From contig CACWLC010000019.1 in NCBI GenBank assembly GCA_902761605.1, positions 1-44,535 on the forward strand: 44,535 nt of DNA, in the 5' to 3' direction. Each line of letters starts with the position of its first letter. Position 1 is the stretch's first letter. The notes below the pieces were generated by a model. It was not told the DNA's origin. It did no database searches and saw only the letters and a program-made list of their open reading frames with translations. The stretch comes from an uncultured Prevotellaceae bacterium (GTDB lineage: Bacteria; Bacteroidota; Bacteroidia; Bacteroidales; Bacteroidaceae). Of the stretch, positions 9,656 to 19,615 are shown in pieces. The position numbers and the translations under genes were made by a program.

Positions 9656-10243
9656 ATGACAGAAAAAGATATCGACATCGAAAACGAGGAGACTCTGAAC
9701 GAGGAACCCGTAGCAGAGACTGACAAAGAGGCAGAAGCATCTGAGGACATAGAGAATTCTGAAAATTCCAAAGAGGCTGAAGAGGAAGAGTCAGACCCAC
9801 TGGAGAAAGCCCAGAAAGAGATCGAAGAGTTAAAGACCCAGATGCTCTATAAGGTAGCTGAGTTTGACAACTATCGCAAGCGTACCCTTAAGGAGCGTGC
9901 AGAACTGATCCTTAATGGCGGAGAGAAATTCATCACTGCCATCCTGCCCATCATCGATGACATGGAGCGGGCTATAGAGAACGGCACCAAGACAGACGAT
10001 CCTGAGGTGCTCCGTGAAGGAATGAACCTGATTCATCAGAAATTCATCAAGACCCTCGAGGCTCAGGGTGTCAGCACTATTGAGACCGAGAATGCCGATT
10101 TCGACACAGATGTGCATGAGGCAGTAGCAATGGTTCCCGGCATGGGAGATGATAAGAAAGGTAAGGTTATCGACTGTCTGCAGAAGGGCTATAAGCTTAA
10201 CGACAAGGTTATCCGCCACGCTAAGGTAGCTGTGGGACAGTAA
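9656..10243 (+). CDS. grpE: Nucleotide exchange factor GrpE
   Basis: 195 residues. An acidic disordered N-terminus (1-48), a long coiled coil (about 50-95), the conserved LYKVAEFDNYRKRT block, and the C-terminal beta domain with VSTIET...FDTDVHEAVA and the GYKLNDKVIRHAKVAVG signature. GrpE releases ADP from DnaK. It lies 24 bp before dnaJ, as expected for a chaperone operon; dnaK itself is not in the window. An AT-rich stretch precedes it but no clear promoter. Confidence 0.96.
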   Translation: MTEKDIDIENEETLNEEPVAETDKEAEASEDIENSENSKEAEEEESDPLEKAQKEIEELKTQMLYKVAEFDNYRKRTLKERAELILNGGEKFITAILPIIDDMERAIENGTKTDDPEVLREGMNLIHQKFIKTLEAQGVSTIETENADFDTDVHEAVAMVPGMGDDKKGKVIDCLQKGYKLNDKVIRHAKVAVGQ

Positions 10244-10267
10244 GAAGTTAGAGGTAAGAATTAAGAT

Positions 10268-11431
10268 ATGGCACAAAAACGCGACTATTATGAGGTGCTG
10301 GGCGTCCAGAAGGGCGCATCAGAAGACGAGATCAAGAAGGCTTATCGTAAGATAGCCATCAAATACCACCCTGACCGTAACCCTGGCGACAAGGAAGCCG
10401 AGGAGAAGTTCAAGGAGGCAGCAGAGGCATATAACGTGCTCCACGACCCGAAGTCACGTCAGCAGTATGACCAGTTCGGATTTGCCGGACCTGGCGGTGC
10501 TGGAGGATTCGACTTCAGCGGATTCGGTGGAGCGTCAATGAATATGGATGATATCTTCTCTATGTTCGGAGATATCTTCGGAGGTCACGGCTTCGGAGGA
10601 TTCGGAGGTGGTGGCCAGCGTCGCCCACAACAGCATCGTGGCAGCGACCTGCGTCTGAAGGTAAAACTCACACTGGAAGAGATCAACAAGGGTGTAACCA
10701 AGAAGTTCAAGGTACGCAAGGATATCCACTGTCCTCATTGCAGCGGTTCAGGAGCAGAGGCAGGAAGCGGAAAGGAGACTTGTCCTACATGTCACGGACA
10801 GGGTGTTATCACCCACACCACACAGAGTATCTTCGGCATGATGCAGCAGCAAAGTGTATGTCCTACCTGTGGTGGTGAAGGACAGGTTATCAAGAACAAG
10901 TGTAAGCATTGCGGCGGAACAGGTATCGTGAAAGGCGAAGAGGTTGTTGAGATAAACATCCCTGCAGGTGTAGCCGAAGGAATGGTTGTCAACGTACCAG
11001 GAAAAGGAAACGCAGGTAAGCACAATGGTGTGAGTGGTGACATTCAGGTATTCATCGAGGAAGAGGATAACGACACTTTTGTTCGCGATGGTAACGACCT
11101 GATATACAATCTGTTGCTTGACTTCCCTACAGCAGCACTTGGAGGAGATGTAGAGATCCCTACTATCGACGGAACGAAGCTGAAGGTAAAGCTCGACAAC
11201 GGTACTCAGCCAGGAAAGACCTTACGTCTTCGTGGAAAAGGTCTTCCCGCTGTGCAGGGATATGGTAACGGGAAAGGCGACATGGTAGTTAATATCAGCG
11301 TATATGTGCCAAAGACACTTAATCGTGAGGAGAAGGAAGCCATCGAGCGTTTCAGATACAGCGATAATTTCAAGGGCGACAAACAAACCCGTGATTCCAT
11401 CTTCCAGCGTTTTAAGAACTATTTCAATTAA
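10268..11431 (+). CDS. dnaJ: Chaperone DnaJ
   Basis: 387 residues with all type-I DnaJ parts in order: J domain with HPD at 34-36, a long Gly/Phe-rich segment (about 75-118), four zinc-binding CxxCxGxG repeats ([32 protein letters not shown]), and the C-terminal substrate-binding domains. It stimulates DnaK ATPase and delivers substrates. Co-operonic with grpE. The Gly-rich linker is longer than in E. coli, usual for Bacteroidota. Confidence 0.97.
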   Translation: MAQKRDYYEVLGVQKGASEDEIKKAYRKIAIKYHPDRNPGDKEAEEKFKEAAEAYNVLHDPKSRQQYDQFGFAGPGGAGGFDFSGFGGASMNMDDIFSMFGDIFGGHGFGGFGGGGQRRPQQHRGSDLRLKVKLTLEEINKGVTKKFKVRKDIHCPHCSGSGAEAGSGKETCPTCHGQGVITHTTQSIFGMMQQQSVCPTCGGEGQVIKNKCKHCGGTGIVKGEEVVEINIPAGVAEGMVVNVPGKGNAGKHNGVSGDIQVFIEEEDNDTFVRDGNDLIYNLLLDFPTAALGGDVEIPTIDGTKLKVKLDNGTQPGKTLRLRGKGLPAVQGYGNGKGDMVVNISVYVPKTLNREEKEAIERFRYSDNFKGDKQTRDSIFQRFKNYFN

Positions 11432-11443
11432 TACTCTCAAGGT

Positions 11444-12757
11444 ATGACCTACACGGAGACTTGCAATTATCTGTTTAATCAGATACCCATGTTCGAAAAG
11501 CAGGGAGCCTCAGGCTACAAAGAAGGTCTGGAGAACACCCTGAAACTTGATGAACATTTCGGTCATCCTCATCGTAACTACCTTACGATACATGTGGCCG
11601 GAACAAATGGCAAGGGCTCTTGTGCTCATACTATATCCGCTATACTCCAGCAATGTGGTTACAGAGTTGGACTATACACATCTCCCCATCTGGTGGATTT
11701 CTCAGAGCGTATCCGTATCAACGGACAGCCTATCGACGAGAATTACGTCGTAGACTTCGTAGCTGAAGAGAAATCATTCTTCGAGCCACTGAAGCCCAGT
11801 TTCTTTGAAGTGACTACGGCGATGGCATTCAAGTATTTCAGCGACATGGCGGTAGATATCGCCGTAATAGAAGTAGGACTCGGAGGACGCCTTGACTGTA
11901 CCAATATCATCACCCCCATCCTCTCGATAATAACGAATATCAGCTACGACCACATGCAGCTGCTGGGAAATTCACTTGAGCAGATAGCTATGGAGAAAGC
12001 CGGTATTATGAAGAAAGGCGTGCCTGTTATCATCGGAGAGACTACTCCCGAGACCCGTATGGTATTTGAGGCTGTGGCGCAGGAGACAGGTGCTCCGATA
12101 GTATTTGCAGAAGACGAGCAGGAAGTTGTTGGTTCAGAGATGGCTAATAACGGTATTCACTACCACACAAAGCATTACGGTAATATCCAGGGAGAGCTCC
12201 AAGGTCTTTATCAGGAGAAAAACGCCAACACTATCCTTACGGCAGTAAGAAAACTTGAGGAACTGGGATACATGTACCGTTTCAGCGACAATTCCACCTC
12301 GGAAGCAAAGGGAAAGGAGATTGCCGACGGGTTTAGGTCTGTTTGCGAGATAACCGGACTGAAAGGCAGATGGCAGACAGTTTCCGAGAATCCGACAGTG
12401 GTTTGTGATACGGGCCATAATGTTGGCGGATGGGAATATATCAGCCGTCAGCTAAGTATGGTAAAGTGTAATAAGATGCATATCGTGTTCGGTCTCGTGG
12501 AAGACAAAGATATGGACGGTATCATCGCACTATTACCAAAAGACGCTATCTACTATTTCACAAAAGCTGCAAATAAGCGTGCTGTTTCGGAAAATGTGCT
12601 GAGAATCCTCGCTGCAAAGCAAGGTTTGACTGGCAACAGTTACCCCAGCGTCATAGAAGCCTGTAAATCAGCAAGAAACGCTGCAGCTGCCGACGATTTT
12701 GTGTTCATTGGAGGTAGCAGTTATGTAGTTGCAGAATTCCTCAAGAACAGCATTTAG
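11444..12757 (+). CDS. folC: Bifunctional folylpolyglutamate / dihydrofolate synthase FolC
   Basis: 437 residues of the Mur-ligase-like FolC family: P-loop GTNGKGS (53-59), the SPHLVDFSERIRING motif, EVGLGGRLDCTN, NISYDHMQLLG, and a C-terminal domain with VCDTGHNVGGW. It adds glutamate to dihydropteroate or tetrahydrofolate. It starts 12 bp after dnaJ, so is probably read through from the grpE-dnaJ unit. Confidence 0.93.
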   Translation: MTYTETCNYLFNQIPMFEKQGASGYKEGLENTLKLDEHFGHPHRNYLTIHVAGTNGKGSCAHTISAILQQCGYRVGLYTSPHLVDFSERIRINGQPIDENYVVDFVAEEKSFFEPLKPSFFEVTTAMAFKYFSDMAVDIAVIEVGLGGRLDCTNIITPILSIITNISYDHMQLLGNSLEQIAMEKAGIMKKGVPVIIGETTPETRMVFEAVAQETGAPIVFAEDEQEVVGSEMANNGIHYHTKHYGNIQGELQGLYQEKNANTILTAVRKLEELGYMYRFSDNSTSEAKGKEIADGFRSVCEITGLKGRWQTVSENPTVVCDTGHNVGGWEYISRQLSMVKCNKMHIVFGLVEDKDMDGIIALLPKDAIYYFTKAANKRAVSENVLRILAAKQGLTGNSYPSVIEACKSARNAAAADDFVFIGGSSYVVAEFLKNSI

Positions 12758-12822
12758 ATTTTTTTAATATATCCAATAACTTTTTTTTCGTCGTTTCATT
12801 CGTTAGTTTGGATTTTTTTTAG

Positions 12823-12830
12823 TTACTTTG
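12823..12830 (+). promoter_or_regulatory. -7 element upstream of galM
   Basis: TTACTTTG followed by CA, a near-consensus -7 box about 37 bp before the galM start. A TTTG occurs at 12807-12810 but only 12 bp upstream, so the -33 box is uncertain. Confidence 0.45.
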
Positions 12831-12867
12831 CAAGCAATATAGTTTTGTGACTAAAAACATATCAATT

Positions 12868-13959
12868 ATGGCTAATACAACAGAAACAGCGAATCTGTGT
12901 GGTCTGAAGCGGGAGAACTTCCAGACCACTATCAATGGTAAGAAAACCGACCTGTACATCCTTAGAAATCGCAAGGGTTACGAAGTAGCAATCAGTAACT
13001 ACGGTGGCGCCATCTGCGCTATCATGGTGCCAGACAAGGATGGCAATGTAGCTAACGTTATTCAGGGACACGACAGTATCCAGCAGCTCACAAGTGGTAA
13101 CGAGCCTTATCTCTCTACCCTTATCGGACGTTGGGGAAACCGTATCTGCAAAGGCCAGTTCACTCTGAACGGCAAGGATTATCAGCTGGCAATCAACGAT
13201 GGTCCTAACCATCTGCACGGCGGTAAGGTAGGTTACAATGCAAAGGTATGGGATGCCCGTCAGATGGGTCCTCGTTCTCTGGCTTTGCACCGCATATCTT
13301 CATACGGTGAGGAAGGTTTCACAGGAGAGCTTGATATCACAGTAGAGTTCACATTCACAGACCTCAACGAACTGGTTATCGAATATCTTGCCACCACAAA
13401 CAAGAAGACCATCGTGAACCTTACACATCACGCATTCTTCAGTCTGGCAGGAACAGCTGATCCAACACCAACTATCGAGGATCAGATTTGTGAGATCAAT
13501 GCCGACTTCTATCTTCCAACAGACGCCACAGCTATCCCAACAGGTGAAATTCTGAAGGTAGAGGGCACACCATTCGACTTCCGTAAGCCAAAGACCTTCG
13601 GACAGGAGATTGATGCTGATAATGAGCAGATTAAGTTCGGTCACGGATATGATCACAACTACGTGCTGAACAAGAAAGAGGAAGGTGAGCTGAGCTTTGC
13701 AGCAAGAATCACTGAGCCAAAGAGCGGACGTACACTCGAGTGCTACACCACAGAGCCAGGAATGCAGCTTTACACAGCAAACTTCGCAACAGGTTATAAG
13801 GGCGCCAACGGATGCACATTCCCACGTCGTTCAGCCGTTTGTCTTGAGACACAGCACTTCCCCGATACTCCTAATCGTCCATACTTCCCAAGCGTAGTAC
13901 TCAATCCAGGTCAGCGCTATAAGCAGAAGACGATTTATCGTTTTGGTGTAGTTGAATAA
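12868..13959 (+). CDS. galM: Galactose mutarotase (aldose 1-epimerase), cytoplasmic
   Basis: 363 residues from the ATG at 12868; a GTG seven codons upstream is in frame but less likely. GalM-family motifs: ISNYGGAICAIMVPDKDG, PYLSTLIGRWGNRICKG, the first catalytic His in NHLHGGKVGYNAKVWD, the second in NLTHHAFFSLAG, and the catalytic Glu near VCLETQHFPDTPNRP. It interconverts alpha and beta galactose. No signal peptide, unlike the lipoprotein paralogue at 16625. It heads a galM / transporter / galK set. Confidence 0.92.
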   Translation: MANTTETANLCGLKRENFQTTINGKKTDLYILRNRKGYEVAISNYGGAICAIMVPDKDGNVANVIQGHDSIQQLTSGNEPYLSTLIGRWGNRICKGQFTLNGKDYQLAINDGPNHLHGGKVGYNAKVWDARQMGPRSLALHRISSYGEEGFTGELDITVEFTFTDLNELVIEYLATTNKKTIVNLTHHAFFSLAGTADPTPTIEDQICEINADFYLPTDATAIPTGEILKVEGTPFDFRKPKTFGQEIDADNEQIKFGHGYDHNYVLNKKEEGELSFAARITEPKSGRTLECYTTEPGMQLYTANFATGYKGANGCTFPRRSAVCLETQHFPDTPNRPYFPSVVLNPGQRYKQKTIYRFGVVE

Positions 13960-13982
13960 TAGCTATCTAACGACAATACGAC

Positions 13983-15260
13983 ATGACTGAAACAAAAAAC
14001 AATGGCAAACTTATTGCCATTATAACAATGTGCTTCATATTCGCGATGATTAGTTTCGTCACGAATATGGGAGCACCGTTTGGTAACATTTGGGGATTTG
14101 AATATCCATTTGCTAAGGCATGGGGTAACTTAATGAACTTCGCAGCTTATCTGTTTATGGGTATCCCTGCAGGTAAGATGCTTATCAAATTCGGTTACAA
14201 GAAGACTGCTCTTATCGCTCTCGTAGTAGGTATCGTAGGTCTCGTATTCCAGTATATGTCAAGTCTCGTTGGCGCAGGTTCTTATGTGTTCACATACGAT
14301 AATATCCCTGTAGCCCTCAACCTGATTATCTATCTGCTGGGTGCATTCATCTGCGGTTTCTGCGTTTGTATGCTGAACACAGTTGTAAACCCAATGCTTA
14401 ACCTCCTCGGAGGTGGTGGTAACAAGGGTAACCAGCTGATTCAGATTGGTGGTACGATGAACTCTCTTACAGGTACCCTGACACCATTGCTCGCAGGTAT
14501 CCTCGTAGGAACAGTTACTAAGGACACCAGCATGAGCGATGTTGCTCCCCTGCTCTTTATCGGTATGGCAGTATTCGCCATCTCATTTGTCATCATCAGC
14601 CGTGTTACTATTCCTGAGCCTACTCTCGGTAAGGAGACTCCAAAGTATGAGCGCAGTCCTCTGGCTTTCCGCCACTGTGTACTGGGTGTCATTGCTATCT
14701 TCTTCTATGTAGGTATCGAGATTGGTATTCCTATGGAGCTGAACTTCTACGTTACAGACCTCGGTTTTGAGGGAGCTGCTGCCATCGGAGGTACACTTGC
14801 CGCTGCCTACTGGCTCCTGATGATGATCGGACGTGCTTGCTCGAGTGCCATCTCTGGTAAGGTATCGACAAAGCTGCAGCTTTCTACAGTAAGTGCTGTG
14901 GCTATTATCCTCCTGCTCATCGCTATTTTCATGCCAGAGAGTGCGACAATCAGTTTCAACGGACACGATGTTCCTGCAAAGGCATTCATCATTCCTGCCT
15001 GCGGACTCTGCACATCAATCATGTGGGGAGGTATCTTCAACCTTTCTGTTGAGGGTCTCGGCAAATATACTGAGGCGGCTTCTGGTATCTTCATGACAAT
15101 GGTTGTCGGTGGTGGTATCATGCCTCTTATCCAGGAGGCTATCGCCAAGGGTGCCGGTCCTATCGCAAGCTACTGGCTGGTAATAGCAATGCTGGCTTAT
15201 ATTCTCTTCTACGCTCTCGTAGGATGCAAGAACGTAAATACTGACATCAAGGTTGACTAA
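13983..15260 (+). CDS. Glucose/galactose MFS transporter (FucP/GluP type)
   Basis: 425 residues, 12 predicted transmembrane helices, of the FHS subgroup of the MFS, shown by the GFCVCMLNTVVNPMLNLLGG stretch in the fourth helix region and the AGILVGT segment. These are proton-coupled sugar importers in the cytoplasmic membrane. Position between galM and galK with gaps of 23 and 27 bp makes galactose the likely substrate. No galT or galE is in the window. Confidence 0.88.
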   Translation: MTETKNNGKLIAIITMCFIFAMISFVTNMGAPFGNIWGFEYPFAKAWGNLMNFAAYLFMGIPAGKMLIKFGYKKTALIALVVGIVGLVFQYMSSLVGAGSYVFTYDNIPVALNLIIYLLGAFICGFCVCMLNTVVNPMLNLLGGGGNKGNQLIQIGGTMNSLTGTLTPLLAGILVGTVTKDTSMSDVAPLLFIGMAVFAISFVIISRVTIPEPTLGKETPKYERSPLAFRHCVLGVIAIFFYVGIEIGIPMELNFYVTDLGFEGAAAIGGTLAAAYWLLMMIGRACSSAISGKVSTKLQLSTVSAVAIILLLIAIFMPESATISFNGHDVPAKAFIIPACGLCTSIMWGGIFNLSVEGLGKYTEAASGIFMTMVVGGGIMPLIQEAIAKGAGPIASYWLVIAMLAYILFYALVGCKNVNTDIKVD

Positions 15261-15287
15261 TCAATCACTTAATACATTATTATATAT

Positions 15288-16454
15288 ATGGTAGATATCG
15301 AATTTGTAAGAAGTCGTTTCATCAAGCATTTTGATGGAAAGACCGGTAATGTATATGCCTCTCCAGGCCGTATTAACCTCATTGGTGAGCACACCGACTA
15401 TAATGGCGGTTTTGTATTCCCAGGAGCAGTAGATAAGGGAGTTGTTGCCGAGATGCGTGCTAACGGCACAGAGGATACTGTGATGGCTTATGCTATCGAC
15501 CTTAAGGATCGCGTGGATTTCAAACTCTCTGATCCTAATGGCCCCAAGGCATCATGGTCACGTTATATCTATGGTATCGCCCTCGAGATGAAGAAGCTGG
15601 GTGTTCCTGTAAAAGGTTTCAACATTGCTTTCTCAGGCGATGTTCCCCTCGGAGCAGGTATGTCTTCTTCTGCAGCTATGGAGAGCTGCTTCGCATGTGG
15701 TCTGAACGATATCTTCGGCGAGAACAAGGTTTCTCAGTGGGATATGGTTCTCGCAGGTCAGGCAACAGAGCACAACTACTGCGGTGTTAACTGTGGTATC
15801 ATGGACCAGTTTGCTTCAGTATTCGGCAAGGCTGGCTGTCTGATGCGTCTTGACTGCCGTAGCCGTGAGTTTGAGTATTTCCCATTCAAGCCCGATGGCT
15901 ATCGTCTGGTATTGCTCGACTCAGTAGTAAAGCATCAGCTTGCTGGTTCTCCTTACAATGATCGTCGTAACTCTTGCGAGAATGTAGTTAAGCACATTCA
16001 GGCTGCACACCCAGAGGGTAAGTTTGAAACTCTTCGCGACTGCACTTGGGAGCAGCTAGAGGAGGTAAAAGATGCCGTAGGTGCTGAGGATTACAAGCGC
16101 GCTAAGTTCGTTCTCGGTGAGAAGGATCGTGTACTTGCTGTCTGCGACGCTCTTAACGAAGGTGACTACGAGAAGGTTGGTGAGATGATGTACAAGACTC
16201 ATGAGGGGCTGTCAAAGGATTACGAAGTTTCTTGCGAGGAGCTTGACTTCCTTAATGACATCGCCAAGGAGAACGGTGTTACTGGTTCCCGTATCATGGG
16301 TGGTGGCTTCGGAGGATGCACTATCAACCTCGTCCGCAACGACCTCTATAAGAAGTTTATCGAAGACGCAAAGAAGCGCTTCAATGAGAAGTACGGACAT
16401 GAGCCAAAGGTATACGATGTAGTTATCGGCGACGGCTCAAGAAAACTCTGCTAA
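15288..16454 (+). CDS. galK: Galactokinase GalK
   Basis: 388 residues. Galactokinase signature GRINLIGEHTDYNGG (27-41), the GHMP ATP loop in DVPLGAGMSSSAAMES, the substrate-binding region NYCGVNCGIMDQFASVFG, and the C-terminal GSRIMGGGFGGCTINLV motif. It phosphorylates galactose to galactose 1-phosphate. Third gene of the galactose unit; followed by a strong palindrome. Confidence 0.95.
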   Translation: MVDIEFVRSRFIKHFDGKTGNVYASPGRINLIGEHTDYNGGFVFPGAVDKGVVAEMRANGTEDTVMAYAIDLKDRVDFKLSDPNGPKASWSRYIYGIALEMKKLGVPVKGFNIAFSGDVPLGAGMSSSAAMESCFACGLNDIFGENKVSQWDMVLAGQATEHNYCGVNCGIMDQFASVFGKAGCLMRLDCRSREFEYFPFKPDGYRLVLLDSVVKHQLAGSPYNDRRNSCENVVKHIQAAHPEGKFETLRDCTWEQLEEVKDAVGAEDYKRAKFVLGEKDRVLAVCDALNEGDYEKVGEMMYKTHEGLSKDYEVSCEELDFLNDIAKENGVTGSRIMGGGFGGCTINLVRNDLYKKFIEDAKKRFNEKYGHEPKVYDVVIGDGSRKLC

Positions 16455-16497
16455 AAGCTATCTTTAAGGCACAATAAGTGTTTATAAAGGTTAAATA

Positions 16498-16534
16498 TTT
16501 GCGGTAAAGTGTACTTTTTACACTTTACCGCAAA
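16498..16534. promoter_or_regulatory. Perfect 16-bp-stem palindrome: galK terminator or AraR operator
   Basis: TTTGCGGTAAAGTGTA / TACACTTTACCGCAAA with a 5-nt loop (CTTTT). It is followed by an imperfect T-rich stretch, so it could end galK transcription. It also lies about 100 bp before the arabinose unit and has the two-half-site symmetry expected of a dimeric regulator such as AraR. The sequence alone cannot decide. Confidence 0.7.
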
Positions 16535-16572
16535 ATTTTATCTCTTTTTTCATTGCCAATCCAAAAATAAGT

Positions 16573-16584
16573 TGTAAATTTACA
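16573..16584. promoter_or_regulatory. Short palindrome over the likely -7 box of the arabinose operon
   Basis: TGTAAATTTACA is a perfect 12-bp palindrome and contains TAAATTTA, close to the TAnnTTTG -7 box, about 40 bp before the start at 16625. A protein bound here would block the promoter. Candidate AraR site by position only. Confidence 0.4.
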
Positions 16585-16624
16585 CCCAAAATAGAATATC
16601 TAACGTAAGAACAACTTAAAACGA

Positions 16625-17812
16625 ATGAAAATGAATGCACTTAAATGCAGTTTTCTGAGCCTTGGCGTAGCAGCGCTGATGCTCTCATGTGCTGGTAATA
16701 CCCAGCAAAAACCTGTATTAACGGTTTCGGGTCTCGACCCTGCCAAGTTTGACACAACCATTCAGGACAAGCCAGTAAAGCTCTTCACACTGAAGAATGC
16801 AAATGGCATGGAGGTATGCATCACTAACTATGGTGGTCGTATCGTGTCTCTCGTAGTTCCTGACAAGGATGGTAAGCCAACTGATGTTGTTCTCGGTTTC
16901 GACAACATCGCACAGTATGCCGATACCATCAACACTCCTTCTGATTACGGATCAAGCGTAGGCCGTTATGCAAACCGTATCAAGGAGGGTAAGTTCACTC
17001 TCAATGGCGAGGAAATCCAGCTGAAGAAGAACGATGGTCCTAACTGTCTGCACGGAGGTGGTAATACAGGATGGATGCATCAGGTATACGAGGCAGAGCA
17101 GATAGGCGACTCTATCCTTAAGCTTACCATCGTAGCTGCTGACGGCGAGAACGGCTTCCCCGGAAAGATTATGGCTGTTACCACATACAAGCTGACAGCA
17201 GATAATGTTCTAGATATGACATGGGAGGCAGAGACAGACAAGCCAACTATCATTAATCAGACAAACCACAACTATTATAACCTCAGCGGCGACTTCACAC
17301 AACCAGCTTATGATATGGTACTCTATGTGAATGCCGACAACTTCACTCCCAGCGACAGACTTTATATCCCAACAGGTGAGATCAAGTCAGTAGAGGGAAC
17401 TCCAATGGATTTCCGTACTCCTCATGCTCTCGGTGACAGCATCAAGAGTGAGTTTGATCAGATTCAGAATGCCACAGGATATGATCACAACTTCTGTCTG
17501 AATACCTATAAGGATGGTATTGGCAATGACTCTATCGTCTGCGCAAGCCTTTATTCTCCAAAGACAGGTATCTTCATGGAGATGTTTACCAACGAACCTG
17601 GAGTACAGGTTTACAGCGGTAACTTCCAAGGTGTCGGTCCTGATGCCAAGATAGCCCGCAAGGGTGGTATCACCTACCCCAAGCACGTAAGTGTTTGTCT
17701 TGAGAGCCAGAAATACCCCGACTCTCCAAACCATGCAGACTGGGTACAGCCCGTTCTGAATCCTGGCGAGAAGTATTTTAGCCACGCAGCTTACAAATTT
17801 TCAATCAAATAA
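16625..17812 (+). CDS. Lipoprotein aldose 1-epimerase, arabinose operon mutarotase
   Basis: 395 residues with a lipoprotein signal (LMLSCAGN, Cys at 22), so it sits in the periplasm or outer membrane. The rest is a full GalM domain: ITNYGGRIVSLVVPDKDG, SSVGRYANRIKEGKF, the catalytic His regions NCLHGG and NQTNHNYYNLSG, and VCLESQKYPDSPNH at the catalytic Glu. It probably speeds anomer conversion before import by the adjacent symporter. It is the first gene of the arabinose unit and differs from the cytoplasmic GalM at 12868. Confidence 0.9.
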   Translation: MKMNALKCSFLSLGVAALMLSCAGNTQQKPVLTVSGLDPAKFDTTIQDKPVKLFTLKNANGMEVCITNYGGRIVSLVVPDKDGKPTDVVLGFDNIAQYADTINTPSDYGSSVGRYANRIKEGKFTLNGEEIQLKKNDGPNCLHGGGNTGWMHQVYEAEQIGDSILKLTIVAADGENGFPGKIMAVTTYKLTADNVLDMTWEAETDKPTIINQTNHNYYNLSGDFTQPAYDMVLYVNADNFTPSDRLYIPTGEIKSVEGTPMDFRTPHALGDSIKSEFDQIQNATGYDHNFCLNTYKDGIGNDSIVCASLYSPKTGIFMEMFTNEPGVQVYSGNFQGVGPDAKIARKGGITYPKHVSVCLESQKYPDSPNHADWVQPVLNPGEKYFSHAAYKFSIK

Positions 17813-17839
17813 TCACTAACAATAATAATACTAACAAAA

Positions 17840-19585
17840 ATGAATTGGAGTTCACATGAATTCATCTGGCTTGACTGGGTTGTACTCATTGTCGGCCTTT
17901 TAGGAGTTGTGGCAGCAGTATGGTATGCCATCTGGAAAGACAAGAAGGCCCAGCAGGGCGAAGACTCTTCAGCTTACCTCTTTGGTAAGGGTGAACCTTG
18001 GTATGTAATCGGTATGGCTATCTTTGCTGCAAACATCGGCTCTGAGCACCTTGTAGGTCTCGCTGGTACTGGAGCAAAAGACGGTGTGGGTATGGCTCAC
18101 TGGGAGATGCAGGGTTGGATGATCCTGATTCTCGGATGGCTCTTCGTTCCTTTCTATCAGCTTCTCATCAATAAGATGGGCAAGATCATCACTATGCCTG
18201 ACTTCCTGAAGTTCCGTTATACACAGCGCACAGGTTCATGGCTCAGCATCATCACACTGGTAGCCTATGTGCTTACAAAGGTTTCTGTTACAGCATTCAC
18301 TGGTGGTATCTTCTTCAAGTTCCTGCTTGACATTCCTTTCTGGTATGGAGCTATCGGCCTTATCGCCATCACCGCTGTCTTCACAGTATTCGGAGGCATG
18401 AAGGGTGTTATGACTCTTTCTACCATCCAGACACCTATTCTTATTATAGGTTCATTCCTGGTACTGTTCCTCGGACTTAACATGCTGGGCGATGGTAGCA
18501 TCACAGCAGGATGGTCTGAGATGATGCGTGTTTGTAACGCTGCTCACGACGGATTCGGAACAACGCACATGTTCCACCCAGACCCTGCAGACCCAATGTA
18601 TCCTCAGTTCCCTGGCTACGTAGTATTCCTCGGAGCATCTATCATCGGTTTCTGGTACTGGTGTACTGACCAGCATATTGTTCAACGTGTACTCGGACAG
18701 GTTCCTGGCGAAGATAACAAGGAGGTTATGAAGCGTGCTCGCCGCGGTACTATCGCAGCAGGTTTCTTCAAGATTCTTCCTTGCTTCATGTTCCTTATCC
18801 CTGGTATGATTGCATATGCTCTCTCACTGAAGGCTGGTAGCGGTATAGAGATGGACATCATGAACCACGAGTCTACCGATGGTGCTTTTGCCATGATGGT
18901 GAAGAACATCCTGCCTGCAGGTATCAAGGGTATCGTAACAATCGGTTTCGTTTGTGCACTCGTTGCTTCTCTGGCTGCATTTTTCAATAGCTGTGCTACA
19001 CTCTTCACAGAGGACTTCTACAAGCCAATGAAGAAGGGTAAGAGCGAGGAGCACTATGTATTCGTAGGTCGAATGGCTACTGTTGTTGTTGTGCTTCTTG
19101 GCTTAGCTTGGATGCCTATCATGATGAACATGGGTAACCTCTATTCTTACCTGCAGGACATCCAGTCACTTATTGCTCCAGCAATGGTTGCTGTATTTAC
19201 CCTTGGTATCTTCTCAAAGAAGATTACACCAAAGGCTGGTGAGTGGGGACTTATCGGTGGATTCCTTATCGGTATGGTTCGTCTTATCACAAACGTTGTT
19301 ACCGATTCTGGTAAGGCCATTATGGATGGTGCTTTCTGGGATGCTACAGCATGGTTCTGGCAGACTAACTGGCTTATCTTTGAGTGCTGGTTGCTGTTGT
19401 TCATCATCTTGCTGATGGTAGCAGTAAGCTTCTTCACTCCAGCACCTTCTAAGGAGCAGGTAGATGCCATCACATTCTCCTCAGACTTCAAACAGTCAAT
19501 CAAGGAGAGTTGGGGAGCTTTCGATATTATCGGCACACTGGTAGTTATCGGCCTCTGTGCATGCTTCTATGCATATTTCTGGTAA
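17840..19585 (+). CDS. Sodium/sugar symporter (SSS family, SGLT-like)
   Basis: 581 residues, about 14 transmembrane helices. SGLT-type markers: ANIGSEHLVGLAGTGAKDG in the first core helices, PDFLKFRYT, and GFWYWCTDQHIVQRVLG in the sugar-binding region. Sodium-driven import across the cytoplasmic membrane. In the arabinose operon context L-arabinose is the likely substrate, although the family also carries glucose, galactose and xylose. Confidence 0.9.
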   Translation: MNWSSHEFIWLDWVVLIVGLLGVVAAVWYAIWKDKKAQQGEDSSAYLFGKGEPWYVIGMAIFAANIGSEHLVGLAGTGAKDGVGMAHWEMQGWMILILGWLFVPFYQLLINKMGKIITMPDFLKFRYTQRTGSWLSIITLVAYVLTKVSVTAFTGGIFFKFLLDIPFWYGAIGLIAITAVFTVFGGMKGVMTLSTIQTPILIIGSFLVLFLGLNMLGDGSITAGWSEMMRVCNAAHDGFGTTHMFHPDPADPMYPQFPGYVVFLGASIIGFWYWCTDQHIVQRVLGQVPGEDNKEVMKRARRGTIAAGFFKILPCFMFLIPGMIAYALSLKAGSGIEMDIMNHESTDGAFAMMVKNILPAGIKGIVTIGFVCALVASLAAFFNSCATLFTEDFYKPMKKGKSEEHYVFVGRMATVVVVLLGLAWMPIMMNMGNLYSYLQDIQSLIAPAMVAVFTLGIFSKKITPKAGEWGLIGGFLIGMVRLITNVVTDSGKAIMDGAFWDATAWFWQTNWLIFECWLLLFIILLMVAVSFFTPAPSKEQVDAITFSSDFKQSIKESWGAFDIIGTLVVIGLCACFYAYFW

Positions 19586-19615
19586 TCCTGTGAATAAAAT
19601 AACAGAATCAAGGAA

